A stretch of 64,000 nt of DNA, from contig NZ_JAIUDQ010000013.1 in NCBI RefSeq assembly GCF_020164435.1, forward strand, positions 82,924 through 146,923, written 5' to 3'. This document shows positions 35,729 to 44,474 of this stretch, in pieces. The translations under genes and the position numbers were made by a program. The notes below the pieces were generated by a model that was not told the DNA's origin, searched no databases, and saw only the letters and a program-made list of their open reading frames with translations. The stretch's first letter is position 1; each line of letters starts with the position of its first letter. The DNA comes from Phyllobacterium lublinensis. Its GTDB lineage: Bacteria > Pseudomonadota > Alphaproteobacteria > Rhizobiales > Rhizobiaceae.

Positions 35729-36813
35729 GCCGGGATTGGCTTCGCTGCCCAGTCCGCTACGTCACAATCGCGCAACGCCGCGATCGTTGTGATGCTGTCG
35801 CGCATGAGCGCTGCGGATAGACCCTTGACGATCTCACCCGCCAAACCGGGGCCATGATAGATCATGCTGGTGTAGAGTTGCACCAGATCGGCCCCGGCCC
35901 GAATTTTTGCGATGGCGGTTGCTGCGCTGTCGATGCCGCCAACCCCGATGAGTGGCAACTCAGGGCCGACACGCTGGCGTATCTTTGCCAGCACGATTGT
36001 CGAGCGCTCGAACAGGGGCGCCCCGGAAAGGCCACCATTTTCCCCGCCATTTCGCTGGCTCTTGAGGCCGGTGCGGGAGAGTGTTGTGTTAGAGATGATC
36101 AAACCGTCAAGTGGGTGCAGAGCGACCTCTGCAGCGATATCGTCAAGGCTCGATTCCGTCAGATCCGGTGCGATCTTGAGAAAGACCGGACGCCGGACAC
36201 CAGGCTGTGCATCTCGTGCCTCCATCACTGCGCCGAGCAGCTCCTTCAGGTTGTCGCGCGCCTGGAGGTCGCGAAGTCCCGGGGTGTTCGGGGAGGAGAT
36301 GTTGACGGTGAAGTAGCTCGCCAAAGCATGGAATTTCCGGATGCCTGCCGCGTAGTCGGCAACGCGATTGGTGGCGTCCTTGTTGGCGCCGATATTCACG
36401 CCCACGATGCCTGCATGCGAACGCCGTTCCGTCAGTCGGCGAAACGCGGACTCATGGCCCTGGTTGTTGAACCCAAGCCGGTTGATGACCGCCTTGTCAT
36501 CGACCAGGCGGAAAATACGCGGCTTTGGGTTGCCGGATTGGGCCAGAGGAGTGAGCGTCCCGACTTCGGCGAAGCCAAAGCCGAGCTTGAGCAGCGCGTC
36601 CGGTACCTCGGCATTCTTGTCATAACCCGCGGCCATACCAAGTGGATTGGGAAAACTGAGGCCCGCAACCGTAACGCGCAGTGCCGGATCGTTGATCGGC
36701 ACGCATGCTGGCACCAGGCCAGTTTTTAACGCCTTGATCGAAAGTGCATGGGCATCTTCCGGCTCCAACGAGAACAGCATCTTGCGGCCGATCGACTGGA
36801 ATAATCCGCTCAT
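35725..36813 (-). CDS. pyrD: dihydroorotate dehydrogenase, quinone-dependent (class 2)
   Basis: 362 residues. The class 2 features are an N-terminal helical extension for the membrane (about 1-40), F-G-F-A-E-V-G-T-L-T, N-R-L-G-F-N-N-x-G, the catalytic-serine loop V-N-I-S-S-P-N-T-P-G-L-R, and the FMN loops I-S-N-T-T and G-V-G-G-I. It oxidises dihydroorotate to orotate and passes electrons to quinone at the inner membrane. The ATG overlaps the stop of the DUF952 gene (36810) by four bases, so both form an operon. Confidence 0.96.
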   Translation of the reverse strand: MSGLFQSIGRKMLFSLEPEDAHALSIKALKTGLVPACVPINDPALRVTVAGLSFPNPLGMAAGYDKNAEVPDALLKLGFGFAEVGTLTPLAQSGNPKPRIFRLVDDKAVINRLGFNNQGHESAFRRLTERRSHAGIVGVNIGANKDATNRVADYAAGIRKFHALASYFTVNISSPNTPGLRDLQARDNLKELLGAVMEARDAQPGVRRPVFLKIAPDLTESSLDDIAAEVALHPLDGLIISNTTLSRTGLKSQRNGGENGGLSGAPLFERSTIVLAKIRQRVGPELPLIGVGGIDSAATAIAKIRAGADLVQLYTSMIYHGPGLAGEIVKGLSAALMRDSITTIAALRDCDVADWAAKPIPA

Positions 36814-37157
36814 GCCGTCATCTCCGGAAAATCATGTTTGCCGTCCTTGCCGAGCGGCAATGGTTTCACCCAGCGTACGGCGGCGAGCGGTAAGGACGCA
36901 TAGAGATGCGGGAAGAGCTCGCCGCCACGCGAGACTTCGTATATCAGCGCGTCGCCAAGCCGATCCGTTTCAACGGCAACAAGCAGGAGATCGTCCTGAC
37001 CAGCAAAATGTTTTGCGGCGGTTTCTACTGCCTGGGCAGCAGTCGAAAAATGAATGTAGCCATCGGCCAGATCGATGGGTGCGCCCTCAAACACGCCGCT
37101 GGCCTCGGCGGCCTGCCAGAGCGGGCGGGATGCGATCTTGTAAATCAGCTGGGTCAT
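36810..37157 (-). CDS. DUF952-family protein
   Basis: 115 residues: I-Y-K-I-A-S-R-P-L-W, F-E-G-A-P-I-D-L-A-D-G-Y-I-H-F-S-T-A-A-Q, and H-L-Y-A-S-L-P-L-A-A-V. This is the DUF952 (PF06108) pattern; in this family the D-G-Y-I-H-F-S-T-A and the later H-L-Y motifs are conserved. It often precedes pyrD in alphaproteobacteria, here with ATGA-type overlap. Biochemical role unknown; a fold related to ADP-ribosyltransferase-type domains has been suggested for the family. Confidence 0.92.
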   Translation of the reverse strand: MTQLIYKIASRPLWQAAEASGVFEGAPIDLADGYIHFSTAAQAVETAAKHFAGQDDLLLVAVETDRLGDALIYEVSRGGELFPHLYASLPLAAVRWVKPLPLGKDGKHDFPEMTA

Positions 37158-37293
37158 GAGCGTTGTACTAGACGCAAAACTGTGAAGCGAAAAGTGCAGA
37201 GTGGCAAGGGTAACAGAAATCTCACGCTACTCCAGATTTTCGGCGTAATATTTCGCCAAACTCGTGCAACGCCACAACGTTGGAGGTTCTTCC

Positions 37294-37737
37294 ATGTCAC
37301 CACGAACACGCACTCTGCTGGCTGCTCTCGCGGCTGGGTCCCTGTGGTCGTTTACCGCGCTGGCGCAGGAGACAACGACCTACACGTTGGAAAAAACAGG
37401 CGACGGCTATGTCCGCATGAACAACAGGACGGGCGAAATGTCGATCTGCCAGGAGAGATCAGGACAACTCATATGCAAACTCGCGGCTGAAGAGCGGACG
37501 GCCTATGAAGAAGATATTGCCGACCTTAAAGCGCGTGTCACCACGCTTGAGCAGACGGTGGCCAGCATGGGCAAAATTCCGCCCGTGGTTCGCGACGCAC
37601 TGCCATCCGACGAGGAGTTCGAAAAAGGGCTCAGCTATATGGAAAAGTTCATGCGCCGCTTCATGGGGATTGCGAAGGAATTCGACAAGGACGGCGGCGA
37701 AACCAAGCCGGAGCAGCCTACGCCGCAAAAGACTTGA
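37294..37737 (+). CDS. exported protein with coiled coil, function unknown
   Basis: 147 residues. GGAGG lies about nine bases before ATG 37294. An N-terminal signal peptide (L-L-A-A-L-A-A-G-S-L-W-S-F-T-A-L-A-Q) would be removed near residue 23. The mature part starts E-T-T-T-Y-T-L-E-K-T-G-D-G-Y-V-R-M-N and includes two cysteines (I-C-Q, I-C-K) that may pair, then a short coiled coil (I-A-D-L-K-A-R-V-T-T-L-E-Q-T-V). The C-terminus is basic/amphipathic. The family is common in rhizobia with no assigned function. Confidence 0.8.
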   Translation: MSPRTRTLLAALAAGSLWSFTALAQETTTYTLEKTGDGYVRMNNRTGEMSICQERSGQLICKLAAEERTAYEEDIADLKARVTTLEQTVASMGKIPPVVRDALPSDEEFEKGLSYMEKFMRRFMGIAKEFDKDGGETKPEQPTPQKT

Positions 37738-37860
37738 TGCTCAGTCGCCAATGTCAGGAAAGTGGCAGGAGCTTCGCCTGCAATTGGGTAGTTTGTTCTT
37801 GATTTGTTCGAAAATATGGTAGACTTTAGTCGCTCTCAATTTTGTCTTTGGAGCGGTAAA

Positions 37861-38304
37861 ATGATTGCAGTGCCAACACTGATTGGAGAAGTGTCGATCA
37901 GACTTTTCGTCCGCCATGGTGACCAGCAGAAAGCTCTGGATTTTTACGAGAATGTCTTCGGCGCCAGGGTTGTCGGCCGCCCATATCTACATAATGGCGA
38001 GTTGATTGCCGCCGAGATGCGCATGGGCGCATCGATGGTGATGATAGTCGGTGCAAATCCGAGGCGCGATGCGGACGCGTCGCTCGGTGGTCCAAGATCA
38101 ATTCATGCCATTGGAGCAACACCCGTCATGCTGGACATTCATGTCGATGACGTCGATCGCGTGATGCACCATGCAGTTGCCGAAGGCGGACGTCTGCGCA
38201 ACGAGGTGGAAACTCTGGAGGGCGGCGACCGTGCCGGTGTGCTGACTGATCCGTTCGGGCACTTGTGGGTCGTCAAGTCGCAGCACAAACATCTCGCGGC
38301 GTAG
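37861..38304 (+). CDS. VOC-family protein, PhnB-like
   Basis: 147 residues from ATG 37861, with GGAG six bases upstream; an ATG at 37804 would add 19 non-family residues. The pattern F-V-R-H-G-D-Q-Q-K-A-L-D-F-Y-E-N-V-F-G-A, the L-D-I-H-V-D-D-V-D strand and D-P-F-G-H-L-W at the end mark a PhnB/3-demethylubiquinone-methyltransferase-like VOC protein. Substrate unknown. Ends convergently with the proline iminopeptidase. Confidence 0.85.
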   Translation: MIAVPTLIGEVSIRLFVRHGDQQKALDFYENVFGARVVGRPYLHNGELIAAEMRMGASMVMIVGANPRRDADASLGGPRSIHAIGATPVMLDIHVDDVDRVMHHAVAEGGRLRNEVETLEGGDRAGVLTDPFGHLWVVKSQHKHLAA

Positions 38305-38305
38305 C

Positions 38306-38337
38306 AAAAGTAACCGGCCGGGATGTCGGCCGGTTAC
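38306..38337 (-). terminator. terminator of the proline iminopeptidase gene
   Basis: GTAACCGGCC (38310-38319), eight-base loop, GGCCGGTTAC (38328-38337). Reading the minus strand TTTT (38309-38306) follows. On the + strand no T-run follows, so it mainly serves the minus-strand gene. Confidence 0.7.
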
Positions 38338-38347
38338 GGATAAACTG

Positions 38348-39298
38348 TCACGCAGCAAATCGCTTGGTTGCTGCGACGAGTTCATGGACAATACCGGGTT
38401 CGCTGACAGCGTGCCCAGCGTCTTCGACGATCCGCAAATCAGCTTCTGGCCACACTTTTTTCAGATGCCATGCATTGAGCAAAGGTGTGCACATGTCATA
38501 GCGGCCATGGACGATGATGCCAGGAATATCGCGAATCAGGTGCGCATTGCGCAACAACTGGTCGTCGGTGTCGAAAAAGCCCCGGTTCTGGAAGTAGTGG
38601 CATTCGATCCGGGCGAAGGCGATGGCGAAATGATCACTGCCGAAAGCCTCTTCTCGTGCCGGGTCCGGAAGCAGGGAGAGCGCTGATCCTTCCCAACGTG
38701 CCCACAGTTTGGCAGCGGCCATGCGTACACTCGGATCAGGATCCGTCAGGCGTTTGTAATAGGCAGCCACCATGTCGCCGCGTTCATCCTCAGGAATATG
38801 GGCTTGGTAGGCTTCAAAACGATCGGGATAAATGATACTTGCACCGTTCGAATAGAACCACTCGATCTCAAAACGCCTTATCATGAAGATGCCGCGCAGG
38901 ATCAGTTCCGTCACCTTTTCAGGATGTGTTTGCGCATAGGCCAGCCCCAGCGTTGAGCCCCAGGATCCACCGAAGACCTGCCATTTCTCGATGCCGAGAT
39001 GGTTGCGGATGCGCTCCATGTCGGCGACCAAGTCCCAGGTCGTGTTTTCATCCAGTTCGGCATGCGGCGTAGATTTCCCGCAGCCGCGTTGATCGAAGAG
39101 GATGATGCGGTAGCGCTCGGGATCATGCAGGCGACGCATGATCGGATTTATTCCACCTCCTGGTCCTCCATGGATCATAATCACGGGTTTACCATCCGGA
39201 TTGCCGCATTCCTCCAGATGAATGCTGTGCAACTCAGACACTTCAAGCATCTGTTCAGAATAAGGCTGGTTCTCAGGGTAAAGAGTATTTGTAATCAT
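38348..39298 (-). CDS. pip: proline iminopeptidase
   Basis: 316 residues from ATG 39298 (GTGGG upstream). Alpha/beta hydrolase features: M-I-H-G-G-P-G-G-G as oxyanion loop, F-D-Q-R-G-C-G-K-S, G-G-S-W-G-S-T with the nucleophile serine, and D-A-G-H with the histidine near the C-terminus. This is the S33 prolyl aminopeptidase that removes N-terminal proline from peptides. An additional ATG at 39313 is in frame but less favoured. Cytoplasmic. Confidence 0.94.
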   Translation of the reverse strand: MITNTLYPENQPYSEQMLEVSELHSIHLEECGNPDGKPVIMIHGGPGGGINPIMRRLHDPERYRIILFDQRGCGKSTPHAELDENTTWDLVADMERIRNHLGIEKWQVFGGSWGSTLGLAYAQTHPEKVTELILRGIFMIRRFEIEWFYSNGASIIYPDRFEAYQAHIPEDERGDMVAAYYKRLTDPDPSVRMAAAKLWARWEGSALSLLPDPAREEAFGSDHFAIAFARIECHYFQNRGFFDTDDQLLRNAHLIRDIPGIIVHGRYDMCTPLLNAWHLKKVWPEADLRIVEDAGHAVSEPGIVHELVAATKRFAA

Positions 39299-39525
39299 GC
39301 ATCCCACTTTCAATAATTATCCCCACAACAAATAATCGCTCGGGAATACGGTTTTGCCAAGGCAATTGAACGAGCTAGCCTTTACGTATGCACTTCCATT
39401 GCTCGGTAAAACTTTGACGCGTGTCAAAATTCTCTTGATATATCAGGAAAATTAGATTTAGTCGTTAGGATTAGGGCTTTTGGATAATGACCGCTGCAAT
39501 TTCAGCACATAAGGACTTTTGATTG
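39299..39525. promoter_or_regulatory. divergent promoter region with TTTGAC-N4-GTCAAA repeat
   Basis: TTTGAC (39413-39418), spacer GCGT, GTCAAA (39423-39428) forms a short inverted repeat between the iminopeptidase and the LuxR-type response regulator. It is about 98 bases upstream of the regulator's ATG. It shares TTTGACG with the operators at 1302 and 9418 but lacks their GTTT/AAAC centre, so it is probably a different site. Confidence 0.4.
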
Positions 39526-40170
39526 ATGAAATATAAATTTGTAGTTGTGGATGATCATCCGTTATTTCGAGGGGCGTTGAAATTGGCGCTCTCCGCCTCG
39601 AAGAAAAATGTTGAAATTGTTGAAGTTGGTGACTTGGAGAATGCCAAACGCTTGATCCAGGACGCTACCGATATTGATCTTGTTCTTCTCGACCTTTCCC
39701 TGAATGGCGTTGGTGGGTTGACTGGACTCATCGCATTGCGAGCAATACAACCGGCCGTTCCAATTGCGATCGTATCGGCCACGGATGATGCCGTGACAAT
39801 TCGCGCGGCCTTGGCTCTTGGTGCATCAGGTTTCATTCCCAAATCGTCGGGGCCAGAAACAATTCAGAATGCTGTCCAGACCATTCTCGACGGTGGTGTC
39901 TGGTCTCCACTACGGCCCGACGACGAGGTCGAGCTAGATCCGGAATTGGTCGAGTTAATTCGCTCCATGCGCAGGCTGACGCCGCAGCAGGGGCGAGTGC
40001 TTGGCATGATGGCGGACGGCATGTTGAACAAACAGATCGCCCACGAGCTCAACGTATCGGAAGCGACGGTCAAAGCACATGTTTCCGCTGTGCTTTTTAA
40101 GCTTGGAGTGGAAAGTCGCACCCAAGCGGTCATTCGGCTGGCGCGCTTCAAAGAGGATGTCCAACCCTGA
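39526..40170 (+). CDS. LuxR-family response regulator
   Basis: 214 residues from ATG 39526 (AAGGA ten bases upstream; TTG 39523 possible). The receiver domain has D-D-H, the phosphoacceptor L-L-D-L-S, and a K-S-S-G loop; the C-terminal helix-turn-helix has R-L-T-P-Q-Q-G-R-V-L, N-K-Q-I-A-H-E-L-N-V-S-E-A-T-V-K-A-H, the NarL/FixJ type. It faces the symporter-hybrid kinase at 40190, ending 19 bases from it, so these two are a likely phosphorelay pair. Confidence 0.92.
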   Translation: MKYKFVVVDDHPLFRGALKLALSASKKNVEIVEVGDLENAKRLIQDATDIDLVLLDLSLNGVGGLTGLIALRAIQPAVPIAIVSATDDAVTIRAALALGASGFIPKSSGPETIQNAVQTILDGGVWSPLRPDDEVELDPELVELIRSMRRLTPQQGRVLGMMADGMLNKQIAHELNVSEATVKAHVSAVLFKLGVESRTQAVIRLARFKEDVQP

Positions 40171-40189
40171 AGCCCTATCCGCTTGATAT

Positions 40190-43100
40190 TTACTCTGCCG
40201 CCATTGCCTGACGAAAATGGGACAGCAGAGCGCGTAACATGGCGGGGCGGACCGGCTTGCTGATAATTGAAACGTCTTCAGCAAAGGCGCGTGCGCGCAC
40301 CTGGTCCGAACGGTCGGCGGTGACCAATGCAGCCCCTATGTGATAGTCGAACTGAGAGCGGGCGTAGCCAATGAGATCGAGCCCATTTTCATTGTCGAGA
40401 TCATAGTCCATCAGCAGGACGTCCGGAACCGTGCCGTTTTCCATGCAGTAGGACCGGAACGTGCGGGCACTGCCAAAGGTGGTGACCTTGCATCCCCAGT
40501 TTGTCAGCAATTCCTGCATGCCGGCGAGCGATAGTTCGTTGTCGTCTATGCAAATAATTTTGAGCCCGGCAAGCACATCGGCCGATTTCACTTCGCGGTG
40601 CTCCTCAAAAACCTGAGCGGGTGGCGCATTCGATACGGGCAAAGTGACCGTAAAAACAGACCCCTTGCCGATCGTCGAGCTGACGCCAATTGAGAGGTCC
40701 AGAATTTTTGCGATGCGTTCGACAATGGAAAGTCCCAATCCATGGCCTTCCGAGACCTTCATACCCTCCGACAGGCGCGTGAACTCACGGAAAATATCAT
40801 CGAGCTTCGATTTTGGCATGCCAATGCCGGTGTCGCAAACCTGCAATTCGATCGACGTGCCGCGTCGGCGTATTCCAACCAATATCTTGCCCGACCTGGA
40901 ATATTTGATGGCGTTGGACACCAGGTTCTGGATGAGCCGCCTGAGAAGGTTGCGATCAGTCTTCACCACGACAGAACTCTTGAGGATGGATAACCTCAGA
41001 CCCTTCTCCTCGGCGATCGGCGCGAAATCCCTGGTAATGTCCTGTAGCACCGCATCAAGACGGAAATGCGAGATGACGGGCTTTAGTGCGCCCGTATCCA
41101 GTCGCGATATATCCAGTAAGGCGCTGATGATTGACTCGACGGCTTCCAGCGATGAGTCGACGTTGTTGACGAGTTCTTTTTCGCGCGAGTTGCCAAGTCG
41201 TTCCATTAACGAGGATGAGTATAGCCGCGCCGCGTTGAGAGGTTGAAGAATGTCGTGTCCGGCGTCGGCAAGGAATCGCGTCTTGCCAATATTCGCATCT
41301 TCCGCGCGTTGTTGCGCCTTCGCCAGCTGTTGATTGGCGAGGGTGAGCTCTGTCGTTCGCTCGCGCACGCGCATCTCGAGTGACTCATTGATCTGGCGCA
41401 ACAAATTGTCGGCCGCGACGGCGCTCGTCACGTCTGTGAGAGTGGTCACGAGGCCCCCGTCCGGCATGGAGTTGGAACGGATTTCGATTGTTTGGCCGGT
41501 CTTGTTCAACCTGATCCGCCAAGGTTCAACATGGCTGGTAAACTGCTCCACAAACTGGTTATCACGGAATTCGAGCAGGTCACCTCGCTCGAACAGGCAC
41601 GCGACGATGCGGTCCAGCGACGCCCCCATACGCTGCAGTTCTTCGGGCAGATCCAGCATGAGTCGAAATTGCGTGTTCCAGCAGCTGAGCCGGTAGTTCG
41701 GATCGAAAACGCTGATACCCTGATCCATCTGATCCAGTGCGGTCTGCAGCAGGTGCCGGTTCTGCGCAAGCGCGCCTGTTACATGATCCAGCAATATTTG
41801 TGCCCGGCGTTGGGCATTACCGGTCGGCCCCATCGCAAGCGAGAGGATCATCCGCGCCGATGGCGAGCCGACGATGCCTGAAAGCAATTGTTCAGCGAAG
41901 TGGACGGTCTTGAAATCGGCGGGTTGCCCCCCTTCGAGGACTATGTTTTCCTGGGTGTGAAAAGCTTTGAACGCGTAGTCGGCCTGTTCGGCGCCGATAT
42001 AGTTCGAAATGGCCGTCTTCAGCTGGTCCACCGTGACGCTGGGCTGAAGACTGCCGATCACGCTGGTCGAGAGCCCATTCTCAGCAATGAAGACAGAAGC
42101 TTGTATGCGTTCCAGAGGGGTTGCGCTGCGTGACAAGGACCCCGCGATGAAAAGCGCTACATTGGCCGCAAGGCTCCACACAAGCCCGTTGACATAGCCG
42201 CTGGCATCCAGACCGAAAAGCGCATGAGGGCGAAGCGCAAGAATTCCGAATGGACCGTTGATGAGCAGTGGCGACGCCTCACCGGCAATGGTGGGCAGTA
42301 CCATGGTGTAGGCCCAGACGCTGAAACCCGCCAGCATTCCCCAACGTGCACCGCGTGCCGTGCCGCCCCGCCACGCCAAAGCCCCGAGAAACGGCGGAAG
42401 CAGTTGCATCATCGCAATTGCTGACACCAGGGCGAGAGAAGCAAAGTCGACGTGTACCTGGATCGTGAATTGATATGCAAAGGCTGTGATGAGAATCGCC
42501 GCTACAATCCCGCTCCGCAGATTTGCGATCGTATGGGTAAAGTCCCTGGATTCGTTAAGTGTTGCCGTTGCCGTCCTTCTCAGGAGAAGCGGCAGCACGA
42601 GATCATTCGAAATCATGATCGAAAGCAGATATGACGGGAAGAACACCATGGTCGTCGCCGCCGATAATCCGCCGAGAAAGGCGATCAGGCCAAGCCAGTA
42701 ATGGCCCGCCGCAAGTGGCACGGACATGAAGTAAAAGTCAGCTGGTGCATGATGTTCCAGGAACGACGGCCCCAGCTGTGCAAGAGGAAGAACAAAGACA
42801 CCGCCGGCGAGCAGCAGAAGCGGAACGAGCCACCTCATTAAGGTCAGTTCGTCTTTGACCCTGTTCTCGACGACAAGGAGATGAAACTGGCTCGGCAGCA
42901 GCAGGACCGACGCAGCTCCGATCGCAACCAGTGCGAAGAGATTGCCCGGAGAAAATGGCCTGGGATCGATTTCAAGGTTTAGTTGCAGGCCTTTCAATCC
43001 ATTGAGGGTCTCGACCGAAGGCACTTCAAAAAAGAAGACTACGGCAAGGCCTATCAAGATGAAAATGGCGAGCTTGATGACGCTGTCAATCGCTAGCACG

Positions 43101-43678
43101 TTGAGTAGACCGTCACTGCGGTCGATGATGTGCTTTGATCGTGTGCTATAGGAAATGGTAGCGCAGCCAATCGCAGTGATGATCAGGAGGACCAGCGCAT
43201 GCTCGTCTATCGCCTCTCCGTTCGCGTGCGGATGAAAGGTGCCGCCAAGCACGTCGAACAGATAGTGTATGGCGGTCATCTGTAGCGAGATGTAGGGAAT
43301 GAGCCCCATCGTCGTGATCAGCGTCACGATCGCCGCGACTGAAAAGCTCTTGCCGTAGCGTGCACCGATGAAATCGGAAATGGATGTTATGCCCTCGGAT
43401 TTTGCGAGCGCCACAATCCGCAGAAGGAGTGGGAAGCCGAGCGTATAAGACAGAACAATTCCGAGATAGAGCCCAACAAATTCAATGCCATGGGTGGCTG
43501 CATAGCCTGGGGAACCGAAATATAACCATGTGCTGCCACTCGCGGCGATGCTTAACGAAAAAATGACGCGTCGCCCGCGAACATTTCTGCTTTTCGTGTG
43601 GACATCAGCCAACCTGATTGCACAGTACTGCAGCAGAAAGTAACCGATTACGATGGGTATACCAGCCAAGCCCTTCAT
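40190..43678 (-). CDS. sodium:solute symporter fused to hybrid histidine kinase
   Basis: 1162 residues. Residues about 1-500 contain roughly 12-13 hydrophobic helices of a sodium:solute symporter (PutP-like) domain, e.g. G-F-P-L-L-L-R-I-V and Y-I-S-L-Q-M-T-A-I. Then come a linker, a PAS domain (about 640-760: D-Q-G-I-S-V-F-D-P-N-Y), a coiled coil, HisKA with A-G-H-D-I-L-Q-P-L near 805, HATPase_c (N-L-V-S-N-A-I-K-Y-S, D-T-G-I-G-M, G-H-G-L-G-L-S-I) and a C-terminal receiver (L-L-M-D-Y-D phosphoacceptor near 1090, S-K-P at its end). This architecture resembles CbrA-type regulators that sense or transport a nutrient. ATG 43678 has GGTGAGG upstream; GTG 43687 is possible. Confidence 0.92.
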   Translation of the reverse strand: MKGLAGIPIVIGYFLLQYCAIRLADVHTKSRNVRGRRVIFSLSIAASGSTWLYFGSPGYAATHGIEFVGLYLGIVLSYTLGFPLLLRIVALAKSEGITSISDFIGARYGKSFSVAAIVTLITTMGLIPYISLQMTAIHYLFDVLGGTFHPHANGEAIDEHALVLLIITAIGCATISYSTRSKHIIDRSDGLLNVLAIDSVIKLAIFILIGLAVVFFFEVPSVETLNGLKGLQLNLEIDPRPFSPGNLFALVAIGAASVLLLPSQFHLLVVENRVKDELTLMRWLVPLLLLAGGVFVLPLAQLGPSFLEHHAPADFYFMSVPLAAGHYWLGLIAFLGGLSAATTMVFFPSYLLSIMISNDLVLPLLLRRTATATLNESRDFTHTIANLRSGIVAAILITAFAYQFTIQVHVDFASLALVSAIAMMQLLPPFLGALAWRGGTARGARWGMLAGFSVWAYTMVLPTIAGEASPLLINGPFGILALRPHALFGLDASGYVNGLVWSLAANVALFIAGSLSRSATPLERIQASVFIAENGLSTSVIGSLQPSVTVDQLKTAISNYIGAEQADYAFKAFHTQENIVLEGGQPADFKTVHFAEQLLSGIVGSPSARMILSLAMGPTGNAQRRAQILLDHVTGALAQNRHLLQTALDQMDQGISVFDPNYRLSCWNTQFRLMLDLPEELQRMGASLDRIVACLFERGDLLEFRDNQFVEQFTSHVEPWRIRLNKTGQTIEIRSNSMPDGGLVTTLTDVTSAVAADNLLRQINESLEMRVRERTTELTLANQQLAKAQQRAEDANIGKTRFLADAGHDILQPLNAARLYSSSLMERLGNSREKELVNNVDSSLEAVESIISALLDISRLDTGALKPVISHFRLDAVLQDITRDFAPIAEEKGLRLSILKSSVVVKTDRNLLRRLIQNLVSNAIKYSRSGKILVGIRRRGTSIELQVCDTGIGMPKSKLDDIFREFTRLSEGMKVSEGHGLGLSIVERIAKILDLSIGVSSTIGKGSVFTVTLPVSNAPPAQVFEEHREVKSADVLAGLKIICIDDNELSLAGMQELLTNWGCKVTTFGSARTFRSYCMENGTVPDVLLMDYDLDNENGLDLIGYARSQFDYHIGAALVTADRSDQVRARAFAEDVSIISKPVRPAMLRALLSHFRQAMAAE

Positions 43679-43903
43679 GGGCCTCACCTTTCGTCAATTT
43701 GTACTTTGCTCGTCTGGCTTTAAAAATAAATTACCGCTCAATGGCGTTGCAACATCTATGCCAGCGCTATCTCCGAAACCGGTAGAACAGTCAAACTTTC
43801 AGTTAATATTATCAAATCTTCTGCTACTGTCCGGGCGTGCTTGGGATAGCATCGCCGAGGCCAATAACTCGCATTAACACAGAATACTGGAGAGTGGTAT
43901 ATC

Positions 43904-44308
43904 ATGCTAAAGGAATTCAAAGAATTTGCCTTGAAGGGTAACATGGTTGATCTCGCCATTGGTGTGATCATCGGTGGAGCCTTTGGCAGACTGGTTGAGT
44001 CGATTGTGGCTGACCTCTTCATGCCCGTTATCGGCCTGATGACAGGTGGTATCGATTTTTCGAACCTGTACTTCCAGTTATCGGGCGAACCGGCACCTAC
44101 GCTGGCCGCTGCCCGGCAAGCCGGCGCAACGATCGCGTACGGTAATTTCATCACGCTGCTCATCAACTTTCTGATCATTGCATGGGTGTTGTTCATGGTG
44201 GTCAAGGCGATGAACCAGTTCAAGAAGAAGGAAGCTGCAGCAGATCCTGCACCGAAGAAGGAAGAAATTCTGTTGACGGAAATCCGCGATCTTCTCGCCA
44301 AGCGCTGA
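43904..44308 (+). CDS. mscL: large-conductance mechanosensitive channel
   Basis: 134 residues. MscL opening [24 protein letters not shown] (written in parts), the periplasmic loop, the second helix ([13 protein letters not shown]) and a charged C-terminal helix. It opens under membrane tension to release solutes during hypo-osmotic shock. GGAGAG lies before the ATG. Monocistronic, with its own terminator at 44331. Confidence 0.97.
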   Translation: MLKEFKEFALKGNMVDLAIGVIIGGAFGRLVESIVADLFMPVIGLMTGGIDFSNLYFQLSGEPAPTLAAARQAGATIAYGNFITLLINFLIIAWVLFMVVKAMNQFKKKEAAADPAPKKEEILLTEIRDLLAKR

Positions 44309-44330
44309 ACCGAAAAGAGCTGGACGGAGA

Positions 44331-44351
44331 CCCGGCAATCGCCGGGTTTTT
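44331..44351 (+). terminator. terminator of mscL
   Basis: CCCGGC, loop AATC, GCCGGG followed by TTTTT; it lies 22 bases after the mscL stop. Confidence 0.88.
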
Positions 44352-44474
44352 CGTACCGGATAGTCAGTTGCCTGTCAGCAGACCATCATTTGCAATGATG
44401 GAAACATCACAAATATACACGTGCGAAAGTCGGCCCATTGCTGTAGGTCTCCCGCAAACGCCAGGAGAATAGTT

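Noticed and set aside
39413..39428. TTTGAC-N4-GTCAAA repeat as a third copy of the 1302/9418 operator
   Set aside because: It lacks the GTTT/AAAC centre and has a different length, so only the outer TTTGACG is shared.
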